The notes beneath the pieces were generated by a model. The model had not been told where the DNA came from. It saw only the letters and a program-made list of their open reading frames with translations, and did no database searches. A stretch of 55,878 nt of DNA from RGIG7450 sp045577655 (GTDB lineage Bacteria; Bacillota; Clostridia; RUG12999): assembly GCA_045577655.1 (NCBI GenBank), contig JAZNIU010000017.1, forward strand, positions 1 through 55,878, in the 5' to 3' direction. The translations under genes were made by a program, and so were the position numbers. This document shows, in pieces, positions 32,690 to 40,853 of this stretch; positions within the stretch are counted from its first letter, which is position 1; every line of letters starts with the position of its first letter.

Positions 32690-33358
32690 TTGATTTCAAA
32701 CGACTGGAATGAAGTTTTAAAAGAAGAGTTTCAAAAAGACTATTTTAAAAGGATTTTTGCTTTTCTGGAAAATGAATATAATACCAAAAAAATTTTTCCG
32801 CCCAAAGACAAAATCTTTTCTGCACTTGAATTTTCATCTTTTTCGGAAACAAAAGTGGTTATTTTAGGGCAGGACCCGTACCATGGCGAAGGACAAGCTC
32901 ATGGACTTTCTTTTTCAGTTCCTCCTGGAATTGAAGTGCCCCCATCTCTTAAAAATATGTTTAAAGAACTGCAGAGTGACGTTGGTTTTGCTATTCCCAA
33001 CCATGGATATCTGATTGACTGGGCAAAACAGGGCGTGTTGCTTCTTAATGCGACACTGACAGTTGAAGAGGCGAAAGCAAATTCGCATTTAAAAATCGGC
33101 TGGACCACGTTTACCGATAAAATAATAGAAAAATTAAATGAGAGAAAAGACCCTGTCATCTTTGTTCTTTGGGGAAACAATGCCAGAGACAAACTTTCTC
33201 TTATCACTTCTCCGCAGCATTTTGTATTGTGTGCAGCCCATCCAAGTCCGCTCTCTGCAAGTCGTGGTTTCTTTGGCTGCAGACACTTTTCAAAGATAAA
33301 TACCATTTTAAAATCTTTAGATAAACAGCCGATAAACTGGAAACTTGAAATGATATGA
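32690..33358 (+). CDS. ung: uracil-DNA glycosylase, family 1
   Basis: 222 residues. The catalytic GQDPYHGEGQAHGLSFSV is near residue 60 and the minor-groove loop HPSPLSA near the C-terminus. Removes uracil from DNA. TTG at 32690 lies 7 nt after GGGAGG; an earlier in-frame ATG (32594) is inside the divergent spoVAC promoter region. Overlaps the next gene by 4 nt (ATGA). Confidence 0.96.
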   Translation: MISNDWNEVLKEEFQKDYFKRIFAFLENEYNTKKIFPPKDKIFSALEFSSFSETKVVILGQDPYHGEGQAHGLSFSVPPGIEVPPSLKNMFKELQSDVGFAIPNHGYLIDWAKQGVLLLNATLTVEEAKANSHLKIGWTTFTDKIIEKLNERKDPVIFVLWGNNARDKLSLITSPQHFVLCAAHPSPLSASRGFFGCRHFSKINTILKSLDKQPINWKLEMI

Positions 33359-34125
33359 ACATAAAAGAAAAAATTAAACTTTCGGCAGAAAAACTTGGAA
33401 TTGATTGTTGCGGTGTTACAAACTACTGTTGCAACAGTTTTATTGTTTGTCTTTTTCCATACTATATTTCATTTGAAAAAGGCAATATTTCACGATATGC
33501 TGCAGTTAAAGACTATCATAAGATTTGCAAACAATATCTTGTGCAGATTGCTGAAAATGCTGATATTACTGATTATGATGTGTTTGCAGACATTTCACCC
33601 TATAACGAAAGAGAACTTGCAAAAAATGCAGGACTTGGCGTTATTGGCAAAAACGGTCTCTTAATTAACAAAAAATATGGAAGCTATGTATTTATTGGAC
33701 TTATTCGTTTAAATAAAACTCTTTTGGAAGAAGACATGCCTTGCACAGAACAATGTCTTGAGTGCGGCAAATGCGTAAAAGGATGTCCGACAGGCGCATT
33801 GGCAGACGACACTTTTTTAAAAGAAAAATGTTTGTCTCACATAACCCAAAAAAAAGGCACGCTTTCGGGATGGGAAGAAGAAATGATTAAAACGGGCGGT
33901 ATGGTCTGGGGATGCGACAGATGTTCAGAAAACTGTCCGATGAACAAAAACGTGCAGGAAACACCAATCAAAGAATTTAAAGAAGACATTTTAAAATCTG
34001 TCTTTTTAAAAGATATATGTGATTTATCAAACAAAGAATTTCTGGAAAAATATTCAGAAAAGGCTTTTACTTGGCGTGGAAAGTCTGTGCTAAAACGAAA
34101 TTGCAAAATAATAGAAGAAATATAA
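33355..34125 (+). CDS. QueG-like epoxyqueuosine reductase family protein, short form
   Basis: 256 residues, shorter than typical QueG (about 370). It keeps the N-terminal cobalamin-binding-like region with GLGVIGKNGLLINKKYG and two [4Fe-4S] cysteine sets: CTEQCLECGKCVKGCP and CDRCSENCP. QueG performs the last step of queuosine synthesis; the missing C-terminal HEAT-like part leaves substrate choice open. Coupled to ung by ATGA overlap. Confidence 0.8.
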   Translation: MNIKEKIKLSAEKLGIDCCGVTNYCCNSFIVCLFPYYISFEKGNISRYAAVKDYHKICKQYLVQIAENADITDYDVFADISPYNERELAKNAGLGVIGKNGLLINKKYGSYVFIGLIRLNKTLLEEDMPCTEQCLECGKCVKGCPTGALADDTFLKEKCLSHITQKKGTLSGWEEEMIKTGGMVWGCDRCSENCPMNKNVQETPIKEFKEDILKSVFLKDICDLSNKEFLEKYSEKAFTWRGKSVLKRNCKIIEEI

Positions 34126-34157
34126 TATGTGCCTAACATGGCGGAAAGGAAATTGAT

Positions 34158-35660
34158 ATGGCTTTTTATTTCAAAGAACCTTCACACACTTTTGGAGAAT
34201 ATCTGCTTGTACCGGGTTATTCTTCCGACAAATGTATCCCTGCAAACGTTGATCTTTCAACACCACTTGTAAAATATAAAAAAGGGGAAGAATGTCCCCT
34301 TAAAATAAACATTCCTCTTGTCTCTGCTATCATGCAGTCTGTTTCTGACGATCGTATGGCAGTTGCACTTGCAAAAGAGGGCGGTATTTCCTTCATTTAT
34401 GGTTCACAGTCTATAAAAGACGAAGCAGAAATGGTAGCAAGAGTTAAAAACTATAAAGCAGGATTTGTTACAAGCGATTCTAACATCACTCCTGATGCTA
34501 CTCTTCAGGATGTTCTTGACTTAACAGAAAAAACAGGACATTCCACTATCGCTGTAACAGAAGACGGCAGTGCAAACGGAAAACTTATCGGTATTGTTAC
34601 AAGCAGAGATTATCGTATAAGCAGAATGACAACCGACATCAAAGTTTCCGAGTTTATGACAAAGTTTGAAGACCTTGTTTTTGCTTATGACGGAATCTCT
34701 CTTGCAGAAGCAAATGATGTTATTTGGGAAAACAAATTAAACCAACTGCCGATTATCACAAAAGACGGTCATCTTAAACATATGGTTTTCAGAAAAGACT
34801 ATTCTTTCCATAAGGAAAACAGACTCGAACTTCTTGATTCGTCAAAAAGATATATTGTAGGAGCCGGAATTAACACAAGAGACTTTGCGGAAAGAGTACC
34901 TGCGCTTATTGAAGCAGGTGCAGATGTTCTTTGTATTGACTCTTCCGAAGGTTTTTCCGAATGGCAGAAGATAACACTTGATTATATTAAAAAGAATTAT
35001 GGCGACTCCGTTAAAGTGGGTGCAGGCAACGTTGTTGACAAGGAAGGATTTTTGTTCCTCGCTGAAGCAGGTGCAGATTTCATAAAAGTTGGTATAGGCG
35101 GCGGTTCAATCTGTATCACCCGTGAACAAAAGGGTATAGGTCGCGGACAGGCTACAGCTCTCATAGAGGTTGCCGAAGCAAGAAACGAATATTATGAAAA
35201 AACAGGCATATACATTCCTATTTGTTCTGACGGTGGTATTGTTTACGATTATCATATGACACTTGCACTTGCAATGGGAGCAGACTTTATTATGCTCGGA
35301 AGATATTTTGCAAGATTTGATGAAAGCCCCACAAACAAACTCAACATCAACGGAAGTTATGTTAAAGAGTATTGGGGAGAAGGTTCAAACAGAGCAAGAA
35401 ACTGGCAGAGATATGATATGGGCGGAGACAAAAAGCTTTCTTTTGAAGAGGGCGTTGATTCTTATGTTCCATATGCAGGAAGCCTTAAAGACAACGTAAC
35501 ACTCTCTCTTAACAAGGTTCGTTCTACAATGTGCAACTGCGGAGTTCTTTCTATTCCCGAACTTCACGAAAAAGCAAAGCTTACTCTTGTTTCGGCAACA
35601 AGTATTGTTGAAGGCGGAGCTCACGACGTTATCCAGAAAGAAAAACAAAATATTAACTGA
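34158..35660 (+). CDS. guaB: IMP dehydrogenase, Tritrichomonas-like type
   Basis: 500 residues, NAD-dependent oxidation of IMP to XMP, first step to GMP. Barrel plus two CBS domains (about residues 100-220). The catalytic Cys lies in GIGGGSICITREQKGIGRGQ near residue 320 and the flap Arg-Tyr in RARNWQRYD near 420. This active-site wording differs from B. subtilis GuaB (GPGSICTTR) and matches, from memory, the Tritrichomonas foetus enzyme over most of its length. Ribosome site GGAAAGGAAA. Confidence 0.94.
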   Translation: MAFYFKEPSHTFGEYLLVPGYSSDKCIPANVDLSTPLVKYKKGEECPLKINIPLVSAIMQSVSDDRMAVALAKEGGISFIYGSQSIKDEAEMVARVKNYKAGFVTSDSNITPDATLQDVLDLTEKTGHSTIAVTEDGSANGKLIGIVTSRDYRISRMTTDIKVSEFMTKFEDLVFAYDGISLAEANDVIWENKLNQLPIITKDGHLKHMVFRKDYSFHKENRLELLDSSKRYIVGAGINTRDFAERVPALIEAGADVLCIDSSEGFSEWQKITLDYIKKNYGDSVKVGAGNVVDKEGFLFLAEAGADFIKVGIGGGSICITREQKGIGRGQATALIEVAEARNEYYEKTGIYIPICSDGGIVYDYHMTLALAMGADFIMLGRYFARFDESPTNKLNINGSYVKEYWGEGSNRARNWQRYDMGGDKKLSFEEGVDSYVPYAGSLKDNVTLSLNKVRSTMCNCGVLSIPELHEKAKLTLVSATSIVEGGAHDVIQKEKQNIN

Positions 35661-35663
35661 TTT

Positions 35664-35691
35664 AAAAACCCGAACTCTCGTTCGGGTTTTT
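35664..35691. terminator. bidirectional terminator between guaB and the sleB-like gene
   Basis: AAAAACCCGAAC (35664-35675) pairs with GTTCGGGTTTTT (35680-35691) around a TCTC loop. It abuts the stop codon of the converging gene. Confidence 0.92.
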
Positions 35692-36519
35692 TTATATATA
35701 AAAATCATGTTCGCCGATAGTTGTAAAATAGTCTCTGTTTTCCGGTATCCACAGACTTTGCGACTTTTCAGGGTTTAAAAAGTAGAGACACTCTCCGACC
35801 ACGTTTTCGCCCTCAAGACAAAGCTTTGCAGCAAGATATGAATCACGGCTTGGTTCTTTATATATCGTACCGTTTGCAACAGGTTGAAACTGAACACCAA
35901 ATTTTTTGTCAAAGATTACAGAATATATGGTGTTGGGATAGTTTTCGTGTTTTACCCGATTTAAAACTACATTACCAACAGCGATTTTCCCATCCATTGA
36001 CTGAGTTTCACTTTCGGCAGAAATAATTTTGGCGAGCCAGTAAATTTCATCATCGCTATATGCTCTTTTAAGAATTATTTCGTCCGGCAAAGTTATTTGG
36101 TCGCATGTTAAAATGACAGTAAAATAGTTTTCCTCCCAATCAACTTCGGCCCCCATATTTTCTGCAAGAAACCGTAGCGGCAAATAGCTTCGATCGTCAA
36201 AAATTTTTGCATTGCCGCGGATTTCGGTTTCTATTCCGTTGACAATAGCTGTGCTTTCGTTTATTTTGAAAGTAAAAATATTTCCGTTGTGCAAAACAGT
36301 TACCTGCTTGTTTGCTTCATCCCAGACAACATCTGCAGAAAAAATTTCACAAAATAACCTGACAGGAAGATATGTAGTCCCGTTTAAAAGAATAGGTTTT
36401 GATGAGAAGTTTATATATTCGTTATTAAATTTAACCGATACAGGTATATCTCTTGCAAAAGCATACATTCCTACAATAAACAAAAAGATTATAGAACAAA
36501 AAAGAAGTTTTAATTTCAT
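35692..36519 (-). CDS. SleB-type cell wall hydrolase with copper-amine-oxidase-like N-terminal domain
   Basis: 275 residues: a signal peptide (first about 23, ending near GMYAFA), a copper-amine-oxidase-N stalk-like domain with LLNGTTYLPVRLFCEIF and YLPLRFLAENMGAEVDW repeats, and a C-terminal Hydrolase_2 domain with YWLAKIISAES and GKIAVGNVVLNRV. SleB-type enzymes cleave spore cortex peptidoglycan at germination; related ones act in vegetative walls. ATG with first base at 36519 follows GGAGGTG. The ribosome site lies in a long inverted repeat. Confidence 0.88.
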   Translation of the reverse strand: MKLKLLFCSIIFLFIVGMYAFARDIPVSVKFNNEYINFSSKPILLNGTTYLPVRLFCEIFSADVVWDEANKQVTVLHNGNIFTFKINESTAIVNGIETEIRGNAKIFDDRSYLPLRFLAENMGAEVDWEENYFTVILTCDQITLPDEIILKRAYSDDEIYWLAKIISAESETQSMDGKIAVGNVVLNRVKHENYPNTIYSVIFDKKFGVQFQPVANGTIYKEPSRDSYLAAKLCLEGENVVGECLYFLNPEKSQSLWIPENRDYFTTIGEHDFYI

Positions 36520-36522
36520 AAA

Positions 36523-36566
36523 AAACACCTCCGGTTATTAAGTATAACTTAAAGTCGGAGGTGTTT
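36523..36566 (-). repeat. inverted repeat spanning the sleB-like ribosome binding site
   Basis: AAACACCTCCG (36523-36533) and CGGAGGTGTTT (36556-36566) are exact 11-nt arms, with an inner TTAAGT/ACTTAA pair between them. One arm carries the ribosome site GGAGGTG on the minus strand. A possible minus-strand promoter TTGCAA-18-TATACT lies inside the same region, so the repeat could also be a DNA operator. Confidence 0.65.
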
Positions 36567-36610
36567 GCAATGTAAAGATTATCCTAAAAATATATAAAAA
36601 TCCTGAAATG

Positions 36611-39600
36611 TTATTTTTCTTCAGAATATTCAATATATTTTTCCAGAATTTGTTTAACGGTGGAAAAAATTGTGTCGGGGGAAGAGGGAATGCCCGATAC
36701 CGAAAGGTATGGTTTTGCTCCGCCGCTAAAAAATATTCTACCAGGTAAGAAGGAAGCGAGTTTCATTATTATATTGCCGTCAATGTTGGAAGACGGATCG
36801 AAAATTAACAGAATTTTTGCGCCTTTTTGAGAAACTTCGCAAAAACCGGCTCTTGATGCAAGAGAACGGATAAGAGAGATTTCTATAAGATTAACAACAC
36901 TTTTCGGTGGAGCGCCAAACCTGTCAATTATTTCATCAATAACAGATTCTTTGTCTGACTCGCTGCAAATAGAAGCGATTTTTTTATATATTTCAATTCT
37001 TATATTGTGAGAAGAAATATATTCTTCCGGAATAAAAGCATCTGCTTTTATGTCCACGGAAGTTAAAACATCCTGCTCTTCGGGCAAACCTTTAGCGTCT
37101 GCAACGGCATCTTTAAGCAGTTTGCAGTACATATCATATCCTACCGCGTCCATATCACCGTGCTGTTCAGCACCAAGCATATTTCCGGCACCTCTGATTT
37201 CAAGGTCGCGCATTGCAATTTTAAAGCCGGAACCAAACTCTGTAAATTCGCGTATTGCTGTGAGCCTTTTTAAAGCCGTTTCGGTAAGTGCTTTGTCTTT
37301 TCTGTAGGTCAGATACGCATAGGCAACTCTGTTTGAACGACCAACTCTTCCTCTGAGTTGATAGAGCTGAGACAGACCCATCTGGTCTGAGTTTTCAATT
37401 ATTATGGTGTTGATATTTGGAATATCAAGTCCGGTCTCTATTATGGTTGTACAAACCAGGATGTCTATGTCTCCGTTTAATGTTTGCATCATAACATCTT
37501 CCAGCTCGCGTTCGCTCATCTGACCGTGACCAACGGCAATCCGCGCATTTGGTGCCATTTCCTGAAGCCTGTTTGCAACCTTGTATATTCCTTCAACACG
37601 ATTATATACATAATAAACCTGACCGTTTCTTCCAAGCTCTTTTAAGATGGCATCTCTTACAACAGAATTGTCATATTCCAGAATATATGTCTGAACGGGA
37701 TATCTGTCTTCGGGTGGTTGAGCGATTATACTCATATCACGGACACCTACGAGGGACATGTGAAGAGTTCTGGGAATTGGTGTAGCCGAAAGTGTTAACA
37801 CATCAACGTCCTTTTTAAGCTCCTTTATAAGCTCTTTGTGGGTCACACCAAAACGTTGTTCTTCGTCAATTATAAGAAGACCGAGGTTTTTAAACTTAAT
37901 ATCTTTTTGCAAAATGCGGTGTGTGCCGATTATAACGTCAACTTCGCCGGTAGCAATTTTTTCTGCAATTTTTTTCTGCTGCGCACTTGTGCGGAATCGG
38001 GACATCATCTCAACGTTAATGGGGAAGTCCTGCATACGCTGAACAAATGTGTTAAAATGTTGTTGTGCAAGTATAGTGGTAGGAACAAGGTATGCAACCT
38101 GTTTGCTGTCCATGAGAGCTTTAAATGCTGCGCGAAGAGCAACTTCCGTCTTGCCGAATCCAACATCGCCACAAAGAAGTCTGTCCATAGGAAGCTCGCT
38201 TTCCATATCTTTTTTAACTTCTTCTATGCATTTGAGCTGGTCAGGCGTTTCTTCATACTGAAAGTTATCTTCAAATTGTTTCTGCCAATCATTGTCTGGC
38301 GAAAAAGCAAACCCTTTTTGCTGCGAACGGGCACTGTATAGTTTGATAAGACGGTCAGCTACATCTTTAAGAGATTTTTTAACTTTGTTTTTTACTCTTG
38401 AAAATTCAGCTCCGCCCATTTTGTTTAATTTGACTTCGTGTCCTTCGCCCGTCATATATTTATTGACGGCGTCAAGAGAGGTTGCAGGAACATATAAAAT
38501 GTCTGCACCTTTATATTTAATTTTAAGATAATCTTTTGTAAGTCCGTCTACAACAATTCGCTCAAGTCCGAGATATTGACCAATTCCGTGAACCTGGTGA
38601 ACAATATAGTCGCCCTCCGAAAGGTCAGCAAAAGATTTGATTTTTATTCCCGGCATTGAAGAAGCAGTTTTTCGGTGTTTTATAGCGCCAAAAGCTTCTG
38701 ATGAAGAAATAACCGCAACGCCAACAAGCGGATATTCAAAGCCTTTTGAAATGTTGCCCGTTGTGACAACTGTTTCTCCGGGATTTGCAAAACGACTTTC
38801 TATAGATAATACAGCAGTGATGTTGTTGTCTGATAATGTTTTGTAAAATGCTTCTGCTCTTGTTTTACTTCCTGAAAGAATGGTTATTGCATAATTCTTA
38901 TCTTTCCAGTGTTTAATATCTGTTAAAACAAGGTCTAACTTTCCGCTATATGACGGTATGCTGCGCGATGCAATATTAAACATATGTGTTTTCTTGAAAA
39001 GTCCGCTGTCGGAAGAAATATTGTCAAGAGCGATTATGGTCAGCGGAAGGGAAGAGATGGATTTTTTAATGTTAGAAACATAAAGTCCGTCAAGTATTGG
39101 CATTGAACCGTTTTCCGCAAAAGATGTAACGTTATTTAAAATTTCTGTGTTGTAGTTTACTTCCGCTTCTTTTATCCCTGACGGATAATTTAAAAACAAG
39201 GTAAAATTTTCATCAAGATATTCAAGAACTGACGGTATATTTTTATAAATCAGCGGAAGATATCTGTCAAGTGCAGGGAAATAGATGTGTTCGTTTATCA
39301 TCTCAAGATCTCTGTTTGTCCATTCGGCTTCAGGATATTTTGACAGGCTTTCATAAAGCCCATCAAAGTCTTCGCAAATAAGCTCGCGACAACATGATAT
39401 TTTGCATGAACCAACCGAATTTTCCGAAAGCTGAGTTTCCGGGTCAAAAAGACGTATGGTATCAATTTCGTCGTCAAAAAGCTCAATTCTGACGGGTTTT
39501 TCATTTGTTGGCGGGAAAATATCAATTATTCCGCCGCGAAGAGAAAACTGGGATTTTCCTTCAACCATATCGCAACGTTTATATCCCATCTGAATAAATT

Positions 39601-40054
39601 TTTCTGCAATGTTGTCAATAAACACAATATCTCCCGGTTTATAGACCGTTAAATGTTGTTCATAGAGTTTGCGTGGGAGAGTGTACTGCATCACAGACTG
39701 AGCTGTTGCAATTACAACAATGTCTTCCTCAGACAAGATGCGGTCCAAAACGGCAATTCTTGTTGTTGAAAGCTTCATTTCCGCAGTTTCTATATTATGA
39801 AAAATATATTCTTTTGCTGGGAAAATAACAATTTTTTCGGGAGAAATGTAGAAAGACAAATCCTCTTTTAAAATTCTTGCATCATACATATTTTCAACAA
39901 TTATAAAAGCTTTTTTGGACGTTTTTTCTAAAAAAGAATATAGAAAATCGGCACGTGCAGAAGTTGTTATGCCTGTTACAACAATTTTTGAACAGGCAAG
40001 CTTTGACGCGCCAATAATATTATCAAATTCTTTCATTCTTTCCAGATTATGCAT
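36611..40054 (-). CDS. mfd: transcription-repair coupling factor
   Basis: 1147 residues, the full family length. UvrB-homology N-terminal region, RNA-polymerase-interaction domain (SDLSEGDYIVHQVHGIGQYLG near the centre), then a RecG-like translocase with Walker A GDVGFGKTEVALRAA near residue 630, DEEQRFGV, SATPIPRT and QLRGRVGRS, and a C-terminal TRCF domain. It removes stalled RNA polymerase and recruits UvrA. It lies 13 nt after pth, as in many Firmicutes. Confidence 0.97.
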   Translation of the reverse strand: MHNLERMKEFDNIIGASKLACSKIVVTGITTSARADFLYSFLEKTSKKAFIIVENMYDARILKEDLSFYISPEKIVIFPAKEYIFHNIETAEMKLSTTRIAVLDRILSEEDIVVIATAQSVMQYTLPRKLYEQHLTVYKPGDIVFIDNIAEKFIQMGYKRCDMVEGKSQFSLRGGIIDIFPPTNEKPVRIELFDDEIDTIRLFDPETQLSENSVGSCKISCCRELICEDFDGLYESLSKYPEAEWTNRDLEMINEHIYFPALDRYLPLIYKNIPSVLEYLDENFTLFLNYPSGIKEAEVNYNTEILNNVTSFAENGSMPILDGLYVSNIKKSISSLPLTIIALDNISSDSGLFKKTHMFNIASRSIPSYSGKLDLVLTDIKHWKDKNYAITILSGSKTRAEAFYKTLSDNNITAVLSIESRFANPGETVVTTGNISKGFEYPLVGVAVISSSEAFGAIKHRKTASSMPGIKIKSFADLSEGDYIVHQVHGIGQYLGLERIVVDGLTKDYLKIKYKGADILYVPATSLDAVNKYMTGEGHEVKLNKMGGAEFSRVKNKVKKSLKDVADRLIKLYSARSQQKGFAFSPDNDWQKQFEDNFQYEETPDQLKCIEEVKKDMESELPMDRLLCGDVGFGKTEVALRAAFKALMDSKQVAYLVPTTILAQQHFNTFVQRMQDFPINVEMMSRFRTSAQQKKIAEKIATGEVDVIIGTHRILQKDIKFKNLGLLIIDEEQRFGVTHKELIKELKKDVDVLTLSATPIPRTLHMSLVGVRDMSIIAQPPEDRYPVQTYILEYDNSVVRDAILKELGRNGQVYYVYNRVEGIYKVANRLQEMAPNARIAVGHGQMSERELEDVMMQTLNGDIDILVCTTIIETGLDIPNINTIIIENSDQMGLSQLYQLRGRVGRSNRVAYAYLTYRKDKALTETALKRLTAIREFTEFGSGFKIAMRDLEIRGAGNMLGAEQHGDMDAVGYDMYCKLLKDAVADAKGLPEEQDVLTSVDIKADAFIPEEYISSHNIRIEIYKKIASICSESDKESVIDEIIDRFGAPPKSVVNLIEISLIRSLASRAGFCEVSQKGAKILLIFDPSSNIDGNIIMKLASFLPGRIFFSGGAKPYLSVSGIPSSPDTIFSTVKQILEKYIEYSEEK

Positions 40055-40067
40055 ATTAAACTGCCTT

Positions 40068-40628
40068 TCAGTTTAGTTTGTTCATTGCATATTGTGTTCC
40101 TTCGGAAATAATCAGTTCAACAGCCTTTGAAGCATTTTTCACCGTATCTCTCAAAACTTCAATCTCTTGTTTTGTAAGCTTTTCAATCACGTGATCAGCA
40201 ATATCTTTTGCAGAATTTTCCGGCATGCCGATACCAATTCTTACACGGGGAAAAGCATTGCTGTTTAACAAATATATGATGTTTTTTATTCCGTTATGTC
40301 CACCGTCGCTGCCCGAGGGACGAATACGGAGTTTCCCCAGAGGAATACTTATGTCGTCAAAAATTACAATAAGATTTTTTTCTTCAACCTTATAAAAATT
40401 AAGAATTTCACGAACAGCCTCACCGCTTAAATTCATAAAAGTCTGCGGCTTTACTAAGACAACTTTTTCACCGGAGATTGTACCTTGACCGTAAACGGAT
40501 TTAAAACCGAGACGGTTGATGGGAATATTAAAGTCGCTGCTTATCTGGTCAATTGCGATAAACCCCATATTATGCCTTGTAGTTTCATATTTTGGTCCGG
40601 GGTTGCCAAGACCAACGATAATATACAT
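40068..40628 (-). CDS. pth: peptidyl-tRNA hydrolase
   Basis: 186 residues. Family motifs GLGNPGPKYETTRHNMGF with the catalytic His, KPQTFMNLSGEAV and FDDISIPLGKLRIR, GSDGGHNGIK. Frees tRNA from abortive peptidyl-tRNA. The gene sits downstream of tRNA-Pro with no clear promoter of its own in the 57 nt between. Confidence 0.96.
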   Translation of the reverse strand: MYIIVGLGNPGPKYETTRHNMGFIAIDQISSDFNIPINRLGFKSVYGQGTISGEKVVLVKPQTFMNLSGEAVREILNFYKVEEKNLIVIFDDISIPLGKLRIRPSGSDGGHNGIKNIIYLLNSNAFPRVRIGIGMPENSAKDIADHVIEKLTKQEIEVLRDTVKNASKAVELIISEGTQYAMNKLN

Positions 40629-40650
40629 ATTAAATCACTCCAATAATATG

Positions 40651-40680
40651 AAAAATGCGACAAGCCAAATGACTTGCCGC
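40651..40680 (-). terminator. terminator-like hairpin between tRNA-Pro and pth
   Basis: On the minus strand GCGGCAAG (40680-40673) pairs with CTTGTCGC (40664-40657), one G-U pair, followed by ATTTTT. It may end tRNA transcripts while letting a share continue into pth and mfd. Confidence 0.65.
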
Positions 40681-40685
40681 TCCTA

Positions 40686-40762
40686 TGGTCTGAGTGGGGA
40701 GACTTGAACTCCCGGCCTCTAGAACCCCATTCTAGCGCGCTACCAAACTGCGCCACACCCAG
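40686..40762 (-). tRNA. tRNA-Pro (anticodon GGG), CCA encoded
   Basis: 77 nt on the minus strand. Acceptor CTGGGTG pairs with CACTCAG (one G-U); D arm GCGC/GCGC; anticodon arm CTAGA-ATGGGGT-TCTAG, so the anticodon is GGG; T arm GGGAG-TTCAAGT-CTCCC; discriminator A and encoded CCA. It reads proline codons CCC and CCU. Confidence 0.95.
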
Positions 40763-40797
40763 ATATCTCAGGCGGCTTTCCTTAACCGCCGTAGATT

Positions 40798-40826
40798 ATT
40801 ATACACCATACAAGAGGAAAAATCAA
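40798..40826 (-). promoter_or_regulatory. promoter of tRNA-Pro (and probably pth-mfd)
   Basis: On the minus strand TTGATT (40826-40821), 17-nt spacer, TATAAT (40803-40798), about 36 nt before the tRNA. Confidence 0.8.
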
Positions 40827-40853
40827 GAGGAAATTTAATTTTTTTGAAATTTT

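Noticed and set aside
40541..40756. 71-residue open frame on the minus strand over the tRNA region
   Set aside because: It covers the tRNA-Pro gene and part of pth in the wrong frame.
40804..40833. Repeated CCTCTTG on the minus strand near the tRNA promoter, considered as an operator or repeat array
   Set aside because: Only two short copies, one of them inside the promoter spacer; too little to support an element.
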